Shown: positions 50,837-56,484 of the stretch, one piece after another
Layout: each line of letters starts with the position of its first letter
Numbering within the stretch: the first letter of the stretch is position 1
Notes under the pieces: model-generated
The model's input: the letters and a program-made list of their open reading frames with translations, nothing else
What the model was told of the DNA's origin: nothing
The model's database searches: none
Made by a program: the position numbers and the translations under genes
Source: Nitrospirota bacterium
GTDB lineage: Bacteria; Nitrospirota; Thermodesulfovibrionia; Thermodesulfovibrionales; SM23-35
Length of the DNA stretch: 56,484 nucleotides
NCBI GenBank assembly: GCA_013388455.1
Contig: JACAFF010000014.1
Coordinates: 1-56,484 of the forward strand
Direction of reading: 5' to 3'

Positions 50837-53644
50837 ATGAACGTAGAGCTTGCTGCTAAAACCGCATTAGAACATTATAATTCTGGAAACTTTGAAAAAT
50901 CAGAACTTCTGTGTAAAAAAATACTAAGGCGCCAGGATAAAAATCATTATATTTTAAATCTTCTCGGATTGATTTATTTCAAAAGAAAGGATTATGATTC
51001 AGCCATCTCTTATTTTAAAAAATCCATATCCATAAATCCTCTTTACACCGAGGGCCTCTGCAATCTCGGCTTAGTTTTAATGAGAAAAAAAGAGTTAGAT
51101 GAAGCTTTAGCTTGTTTTAAGAAAGCATCGGAGATTAAACCTTATATGTCTGAAGCTTGGGGAAACATAGGAAGTGCTCTTTACCAAAAAGGTTTAATAG
51201 AGGATGCCATAGAATATTATAAAAGAGCATTGAAACTTAAACCGACTCTTGCAGAGAATTGGCTTAATATAGGGACTTGTCTTATTGATATCGGGAAACC
51301 TCGTGAGGCAATTCAGTATTTGCAAAAAGCAATAGAGATAAAACCAGATTATGCTCTTGCACATTTCAATTTGTCTTTTGCCAGATTAGTTCTGGGTGAT
51401 TTTAAAAGGGGATGGTATGAATATATGTGGCGGTGGGGGTTAGAAGAATTCCAAATACCTCAATTTCCACAGCCCCTATGGAATGGTTCATACCTTGAGG
51501 GGAAAACGATTTATATTCACGGAGAGCAGGGGTTTGGAGATACCATTCAATTTGTACGTTATGCTCCTCTAATTGTAGAACGGGGAGGGAGAGTAATTAT
51601 TGCAGTCCAGAAAGTCCTTTTATCACTTCTGAAGAGTGTAGAGGGCATCTCTGAGATTGTAACAGAGGGCGATCCTCTTCCACAATTTGATGTGCATTGT
51701 CCACTTGCAGGTCTTCCTCTGGCTTTTGAAACAGATCTAAATTCTATACCTTCAAAAGTTCCATATATTTCAGTAGATAGAGAGTTAATTAAAAAGTGGG
51801 CTGAGAAGCTTAAAAGTGCCAGAACAAACCTTAAAGTTGGATTAGCTTGGGCTGGAAGTCAATCTCATAAAAAAGATATGTTTCGTTCGATTAATCTTGA
51901 ACAATTTGCTCCATTGGGAGATCTCCATAATATTGTGTTTTACAGCTTACAGAAAGGTAGGGGTTCAGAGCAGGCAAAAAATCCCCCTTATAGAATGAAG
52001 CTTATTGATTTAATGGATGAGGTTCAAGACTTTTCAGACACTTCAGCAATAATAGAGAATCTTGATTTAGTAATTTCGGTTGATACGTCAGTTGCACATT
52101 TAGCAGGGGCATTGGGTAAGCCTGTATGGACATTATTACCATATGCACCTGATTGGCGGTGGTTGCTTGATAGGGAAGACAGTCCGTGGTATCCAACGAT
52201 GAGATTATTTCGCCAACCTAAGATGAGGGATTGGGATTCGGTGATCAGAAGGGTTGTGGAAGAATTGAGAGCATTGTCTAAAGGAAATAATTTGATTCAG
52301 ATATCAGAAGAGAAAAAAGACGAAAGAAAATCTATTCATGATGAGGTTGCATCTTCAAAAGAAGCGTATGCTCTTTATAGTAAAGTTTCGATTAAACAAA
52401 ATGACTTTGTAAGGGCTCATTATGTTATAAGATTGACAGATAGATCAATATGCGACTTTTCATTTATAAATGGGCCGGTAGTCTTTAAGCCCGGTGAAGG
52501 AAAAGTTATTCGTGGTTTAGAAAATGCTGTAAAGACTATGCTTCCTTATGAGTTTAAGTCTATTCAAATAAGTGCTTCTGATGCATTTGGTTCTTATGAC
52601 CCGAAACTTGTTTTTATAAAATCTAAGATAGAACTTCCCGCAAATTTACAAATAGGGCAGGTATTACAAGTAAAGCAACATAATGGGAAAATATTATCAT
52701 TCTGGATTGCAGACATACGCGATGGAATGGTAGTGCTTAATGCAAATCATCCTTTAGCAGGAAAAGATTTGGTGCTTGATATATTACTTCTTGAGAGGGG
52801 TGAGAATGCTGTCGAATTAAGTGATGATACAAAGTATCGATCGACAATAGAAAAAATCAGCAGGTTGGAAAATCCTGAAGAAGCTATTGAGGCAATGAAT
52901 CAAAATTCATATGATAAGAGCATTTTAATTTCCGTCCCTGTTTTTAACAGAAAAAAAATAACTCAATTGTGTCTATCCCAGATTCAACGTTATAAGACTT
53001 CCAGATGTTTTTTACAAGTTTATAATGATCATTCTACTGAGTTTGACAACCAATTTCTTGTTGAATACGCGGATGAAGTAATTCAATTACCAAATAAAAT
53101 GGGAATAAACAATTTGAGGCTTTATCAATTAAGAAAATTCATTCAATCAGATTTTGATTTTATTTATCTGACAGATAACGATGTGATTCATGACCCGAGC
53201 TTTATAAAAGTTCTAATTTTCTTATACGAACTTGGAGAAAGAAAATTCCCAGTTTGCATTTATAACACCATACATCATATGCAACCAAATGTCATTCTTT
53301 TCAAAAACAATTTTATTCTCTTAAAAAGAACATCGCCTGGGGTGTCGATTTTTTTTGACAAAAAAATGGTAGAAACAATCATCAAGATACTTGATAATGT
53401 TGGAGATTATCAGGCCGACTTTAACTGGGATTACAGAGTTATAGCCTATCTGGACAGACCAGTTTTAACATCTGTAACTTCATATCTTGATCATTTTGGA
53501 GCAGGAGGCACACATAATTTGGATTTTGAAAGAGACAGGGCTTTGAATCCGACAAAGTACTTGCTCGAAAGAAGAGAAAGCATAATAGACTATTTGACAG
53601 GAAAGAATCCAGCAGATATGGGAGACTTACAAAAAATAATATAA
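50837..53644 (+). CDS. TPR - glycosyltransferase - SlyD-type FKBP - glycosyltransferase fusion protein
   Basis: A 935-residue protein with four parts. About five TPR repeats (residues 1-195, for example AWGNIGSALYQKGLIEDAIEYY shown here as NIGSALYQKG) come first. Next is a GT9/GT41-like glycosyltransferase (about 200-490; HGEQGFGDTIQFVRYAPL and VDTSVAHLAGALGKPVW). Then a SlyD-type FKBP prolyl isomerase (about 510-655; VIRGLENAV, AFGSYDPKLVF, NHPLAGKDLVLDILL), and last a GT2-like segment (about 690-925; ILISVPVFNRKKITQLCLS). A folding domain between two transferases is unusual. It probably glycosylates proteins or surface polymers; the substrate is unknown. Confidence 0.8.
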   Translation: MNVELAAKTALEHYNSGNFEKSELLCKKILRRQDKNHYILNLLGLIYFKRKDYDSAISYFKKSISINPLYTEGLCNLGLVLMRKKELDEALACFKKASEIKPYMSEAWGNIGSALYQKGLIEDAIEYYKRALKLKPTLAENWLNIGTCLIDIGKPREAIQYLQKAIEIKPDYALAHFNLSFARLVLGDFKRGWYEYMWRWGLEEFQIPQFPQPLWNGSYLEGKTIYIHGEQGFGDTIQFVRYAPLIVERGGRVIIAVQKVLLSLLKSVEGISEIVTEGDPLPQFDVHCPLAGLPLAFETDLNSIPSKVPYISVDRELIKKWAEKLKSARTNLKVGLAWAGSQSHKKDMFRSINLEQFAPLGDLHNIVFYSLQKGRGSEQAKNPPYRMKLIDLMDEVQDFSDTSAIIENLDLVISVDTSVAHLAGALGKPVWTLLPYAPDWRWLLDREDSPWYPTMRLFRQPKMRDWDSVIRRVVEELRALSKGNNLIQISEEKKDERKSIHDEVASSKEAYALYSKVSIKQNDFVRAHYVIRLTDRSICDFSFINGPVVFKPGEGKVIRGLENAVKTMLPYEFKSIQISASDAFGSYDPKLVFIKSKIELPANLQIGQVLQVKQHNGKILSFWIADIRDGMVVLNANHPLAGKDLVLDILLLERGENAVELSDDTKYRSTIEKISRLENPEEAIEAMNQNSYDKSILISVPVFNRKKITQLCLSQIQRYKTSRCFLQVYNDHSTEFDNQFLVEYADEVIQLPNKMGINNLRLYQLRKFIQSDFDFIYLTDNDVIHDPSFIKVLIFLYELGERKFPVCIYNTIHHMQPNVILFKNNFILLKRTSPGVSIFFDKKMVETIIKILDNVGDYQADFNWDYRVIAYLDRPVLTSVTSYLDHFGAGGTHNLDFERDRALNPTKYLLERRESIIDYLTGKNPADMGDLQKII

Positions 53645-53693
53645 AGAATAATCAAAGGGCGGTTAAAATTTACCGTAAGGGTTTATTATTAAA

Positions 53694-54962
53694 GTGGATA
53701 TCAAAATTAATACTATTCGTCAGTTAATAAATCTGGCAGAATTTGATGAGGCAGAACGTTTCCTTACAGAAGCTTTGAATCAAAATCCTAATTCGGTTGA
53801 GTTGCTTAATCTTAAGGCGGAACTTTCATTGAAACTTGGTTCAACTCTCTGGGAAAAAGGAGAAATTGATAGATCGCTTGATTATCTTATAAATGCATTA
53901 GAAATTAATCCCAATAACCGTGAAATTGTTCTTAAATGCGGAGAAGTATTGACAACTTTAGAACAAATTGAATCCGCAAAAAATCTTTATGAGGCCTATC
54001 TCAAAAAAAATCCAGATGATGAGGAAATAGCACACGCATTGAAGGGAATAGAGAAGATTTCTATACCTTTGAAACATAAGGATATCGAGGTTGATGTAGC
54101 TGATAAAAAGATTAAGGTTTCTGCTATAGTTTCCACTTACAACTCTGAGCGATTTATGCATGGATGCCTTGAAGATCTTGTGAATCAAACACTATATCAA
54201 AAAGGAGAACTTGAGATAGTAGTTATCGACAGTGGTTCACAGCAGAATGAGAAAAATATCGTTGATCAATTCAGAAAGCGTTTTAAAAATATAGTTTATT
54301 TACGTACTAAACGTGAGACCATCTATGCTTCATGGAATAGAGGCATTAAAATAGCATCTGGTAAATATATTACAAATGCCAATACTGATGACAGACATCG
54401 TAGCGATGCTCTTGAAGTTATGTCTGAGATACTTGACCAGAATCCACATATTGGTCTTATATATGCAGATGTTATAGTTACAGCGACAGAAAATGAAACA
54501 TTTTCAAAACATACACCTATAGGCACATTCAGACAGCCGGATTATAGTAGAGAACTATTAACCCTTCAATGTTTTATAGGTCCTCAGCCCATGTGGAGAA
54601 AATCTCTTCACAAAAAATATGGATTCTTCGACAAGTCATTTACATCATCAGGAGATTGGGAATTCTGGCTTAGAATAGCCGAAGGAACAAATATGCTTCA
54701 CATACCCGAATTACTGGGTCTCTTTTTACATTCTTCTAAAATTGCTGAATATAGAAATATCGAAAAAAGGGCTAAAGAGGATATAACGATATTTAGTAAA
54801 TATATTCCTCGATATCTGGGCACTGTTCAGGATATAAAGCGTGCGATGTTAACTGCACAGACTTTTGAACAGAAAGGTTTTTTATGTTTGAACTATGCCC
54901 GTATTAAAAATATTTTAAGTTTTCTGATGAGTCAGGCTATTACCAAACCGGAAAGAGTATAA
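53694..54962 (+). CDS. TPR-containing family 2 glycosyltransferase
   Basis: Protein of 422 residues from GTG 53694. TPR-like helices occupy about residues 1-125 (LINLAEFDEAERFLTEAL and CGEVLTTLEQIESAKNLYEA). A GT2 catalytic domain spans about 140-380 with VSAIVSTYNSERF, VIDSGSQQNE and the metal-binding NTDDRH, then SGDWEFWLRIAEG. It lies 49 bases after the large fusion gene and shares its TPR-plus-transferase design, so both probably act in one glycosylation pathway. Confidence 0.8.
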   Translation: MDIKINTIRQLINLAEFDEAERFLTEALNQNPNSVELLNLKAELSLKLGSTLWEKGEIDRSLDYLINALEINPNNREIVLKCGEVLTTLEQIESAKNLYEAYLKKNPDDEEIAHALKGIEKISIPLKHKDIEVDVADKKIKVSAIVSTYNSERFMHGCLEDLVNQTLYQKGELEIVVIDSGSQQNEKNIVDQFRKRFKNIVYLRTKRETIYASWNRGIKIASGKYITNANTDDRHRSDALEVMSEILDQNPHIGLIYADVIVTATENETFSKHTPIGTFRQPDYSRELLTLQCFIGPQPMWRKSLHKKYGFFDKSFTSSGDWEFWLRIAEGTNMLHIPELLGLFLHSSKIAEYRNIEKRAKEDITIFSKYIPRYLGTVQDIKRAMLTAQTFEQKGFLCLNYARIKNILSFLMSQAITKPERV

Positions 54963-55060
54963 TTATTAACAAGCACAAGAGAGATTGTTTATCCGAATCA
55001 AGTTTGGAATCGCAATGAAGAGTAAATGTTAAATGAAGAGATTGATTCGGTGCTATGCCC

Positions 55061-55095
55061 CTCGCAATGACGAATAAAGGAAGTGTCATTGCGAG
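55061..55095. repeat. CTCGCAATGAC palindrome
   Basis: CTCGCAATGAC (55061-55071) and GTCATTGCGAG (55085-55095) are perfect inverted 11-mers around a 13-base loop. A related single arm CCCCTCGCAATGGC lies at 50665-50678. The arms are identical to those at 46852 and 46916. Confidence 0.75.
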
Positions 55096-55118
55096 TGACC
55101 GTAGGGAGCATGGCAATC

Positions 55119-55556
55119 TCAAGGTTTTCTTTTTTTTCTTTTAATTTCTTTAGGATATCTTTCTTCTATTTCTTTCAGAAAAGTATTAAAGTCTGACAAG
55201 TGTTTTTTAAGAACGCCGAAAATAATTGCATCATCTATTTTTTCATATCCATGAACAAGTATATTTCTGGTTCCAGCCATAGGAATGAGAAATCTTAAAG
55301 AACTTTCACTAATAATATTGTTTTCTGATAAAACGACGAATACCCCTTTATTATCTTCAGGCTCTCGCAGGCCTTCTTTTTTAATTATTATTTTTGCAAT
55401 ATCAATGCAGGCTTGTATAGCAACTTCGATATTCCTCTCTATGGCATCTTTAACAGTAATATCTTTCAGATACGTTTCAAAAGATATTTTTTTAAACTTT
55501 GATAATCTCCTAACCCTTTCTTGAATAACTGATATCTTTGCCTTAATTTCTTCCAC
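55119..55556 (-). CDS. hepT: HepT-like ribonuclease toxin
   Basis: Protein of 145 residues of the HepT (DUF86) group, all-helical, with the RNase motif RNILVHGY (R at about 97, H about 102, Y about 104). HepT toxins cleave tRNA or mRNA and are silenced when MntA adds AMP to that tyrosine. Its start overlaps the antitoxin gene by 14 bases, the usual order antitoxin then toxin. A basic tail (KEIKRKKRKP) ends it. A CTCGCAATGAC palindrome lies just downstream. Confidence 0.82.
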   Translation of the reverse strand: MEEIKAKISVIQERVRRLSKFKKISFETYLKDITVKDAIERNIEVAIQACIDIAKIIIKKEGLREPEDNKGVFVVLSENNIISESSLRFLIPMAGTRNILVHGYEKIDDAIIFGVLKKHLSDFNTFLKEIEERYPKEIKRKKRKP

Positions 55557-55998
55557 TAACTTTATCCTTCTTTAATTCTCTGAGTTCTTCAATGAATGGC
55601 TTAAAATCATGATATTTATTATCCAAAGATACCTCGTATAATATTCTTTCTACAGAGTTTTTTTCATAAAGGCATATCCCGTTCCTCACGGTAAAATATG
55701 CAAAAGAAAGAGAACAGCCGTTAAGCACCACTACATCAACAAGTCTTTTAATATTCTTACTTATTTTAATAGATAATAGTTCAGCCTGCTGAAGTGCAAT
55801 AAAAGGGTCTATTTTATAAAAGAGTTCATTAAAGACAAATGCAAGGTCTATATCAGAATCTTTTTTTTGGGAGTTTTTTGAAAAAGAACCGAATAGATAA
55901 ATGGCCAATATGTATCTTTTTATGTTTGTGTTTATTGGTGGTTCTGGATGTATTATAAATTTATTAAGGAGATTTTTTAATGTATTGATAGTATTCAT
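55543..55998 (-). CDS. mntA: MntA-like nucleotidyltransferase antitoxin
   Basis: Minimal nucleotidyltransferase of 151 residues with the signature YLFGSFSKN and SDIDLAFV (about residues 32-54; GSF-x9-D-x-D), whose two aspartates bind metal. MntA proteins transfer AMP to the HepT tyrosine and so neutralise the toxin. It begins the two-gene operon and overlaps hepT. Confidence 0.83.
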   Translation of the reverse strand: MNTINTLKNLLNKFIIHPEPPINTNIKRYILAIYLFGSFSKNSQKKDSDIDLAFVFNELFYKIDPFIALQQAELLSIKISKNIKRLVDVVVLNGCSLSFAYFTVRNGICLYEKNSVERILYEVSLDNKYHDFKPFIEELRELKKDKVSGRN

Positions 55999-56059
55999 TA
56001 CCGTGAATATTATAGCATCTTTGTCCTCCAGCTTTTATAAGAACAAATAAACTATAATT

Positions 56060-56392
56060 TCATTTTACAGCCTCAAGGGCTTTAACCCTTCGTTCTAATT
56101 CTCCATAAGTTATTTTATAAAGATTCAAAACATCGTGTCTCATCTCTGCTGCATGTCTGATATATTCTGATTCAAATCGTGTAAATTTTTCATTGAGCAT
56201 TACATGCCCTTCCGCGATCAATCTAACATCTGTCCTTATAGCCTCTATCTCGATACCCATCTTCTGGATAATCCTTTCTACAGAGTCCATTCTCTTTTCC
56301 AGACTATCCATTCTCTTTTCCAGACTATCCATCCTTGCGTCGATATGATTCTTTAGTGCAGAGAATTGCTCTTCAAAAAATTTTTGATCCAT
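56060..56392 (-). CDS. Coiled-coil protein with heptad repeats
   Basis: Protein of 110 residues from ATG 56392, chosen because GGAGGTG stands just before it; the frame is open upstream to 56458. The N-terminal half contains a tandem DSLEKRM repeat (MDSLEKRMDSLEKRMDSVER), giving a long coiled coil, and the C-terminal half is also helical. It resembles small DUF-type coiled-coil proteins often found near toxin-antitoxin loci. No enzymatic motif is visible. Confidence 0.65.
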   Translation of the reverse strand: MDQKFFEEQFSALKNHIDARMDSLEKRMDSLEKRMDSVERIIQKMGIEIEAIRTDVRLIAEGHVMLNEKFTRFESEYIRHAAEMRHDVLNLYKITYGELERRVKALEAVK

Positions 56393-56484
56393 AATCACCT
56401 CCGAAAAGATATGGTAAATTATATCAAAATTGTTTTTAAAAAGTGAAAAATTAATCAAAACAAAAGGAGCTTTGTTAAAAAAAA

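Noticed and set aside
1-56484. tRNA, rRNA, CRISPR array or transposase
   Set aside because: No region showed cloverleaf-like tRNA arms with a conserved T-loop, rRNA motifs, regularly spaced direct repeats, or DDE/Y1 transposase sequence.

Overview
The window is AT-rich DNA (visibly well below 45% GC) from a strictly anaerobic, respiratory Gram-negative bacterium. It carries a transmembrane redox complex of the Hmc type, six multiheme c-type cytochrome genes with 63 haem-binding motifs in total, an outer-membrane beta-barrel candidate, FeoAB ferrous-iron uptake, a tungstate transporter and many ferredoxin-like proteins. This fits a sulfate- or metal-reducing lineage such as Thermodesulfovibrio-like Nitrospirota or a deltaproteobacterium. 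The lineage is inferred from gene content only; there is no rRNA in the window. I found no tRNA, rRNA, CRISPR array, transposase or phage gene.

Layout. 1-1671: end of tupA, then tupB and tupC (tungstate import). 1672-2580: gene-poor, with a decayed DUF2283-type gene pair. 2581-3255: DUF134 regulator and NifX-like protein behind a strong promoter that appears to give a leaderless mRNA. 3372-6490 (minus): NamZ-like muramidase and a fused MurU-AmgK enzyme, which together look like a MurNAc salvage pathway. 6703-7134: MerR-type regulator. 7410-14834: tmcD plus hmcE, hmcF, hmcA, hmcD, hmcB and hmcC. The hmcF-like gene is interrupted by an in-frame UGA exactly at a conserved cysteine codon and is followed by a SECIS-like hairpin, so it probably encodes a selenoprotein. 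14876-15917 (minus): PocR-like sensor and an unknown gene.

16171-28013 is a long gene cluster behind Fur boxes. It holds a CGGC protein, a Fur regulator, Gly-rich small proteins, two NifX-like proteins, Mrp, two MinD-ferredoxin ATPases, radical SAM, FmdB-like and MBL-fold proteins, a CDF transporter fused to a NifX domain, and a GHKL ATPase. It resembles the Desulfovibrio orange-protein (ORP) locus. 28112-29164: PAS histidine kinase. 29300-33108: fur, feoA, feoB and radical SAM/SPASM, coupled. 33145-33900: MBL hydrolase.

34065-39204 (minus): cdaA-cdaR-glmM-comEC (c-di-AMP synthesis, cell-wall precursor, DNA uptake). 39498-39953: hydrogenase-maturation-protease-like gene. 39962-48788 (minus): cytochromes with 8, 4, 11, 12 and 12 haem motifs, two NHL-repeat lipoproteins and a beta-barrel protein, probably an extracellular electron conduit. 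49048-50631: membrane-anchored spermidine-synthase-like protein. 50837-54962: two TPR glycosyltransferases, one with an embedded SlyD-type FKBP domain. 55119-55998 (minus): HepT-MntA toxin-antitoxin pair. 56060-56392 (minus): coiled-coil protein. Short intergenic palindromes containing the CTCGCAATGAC arm are scattered through the second half.
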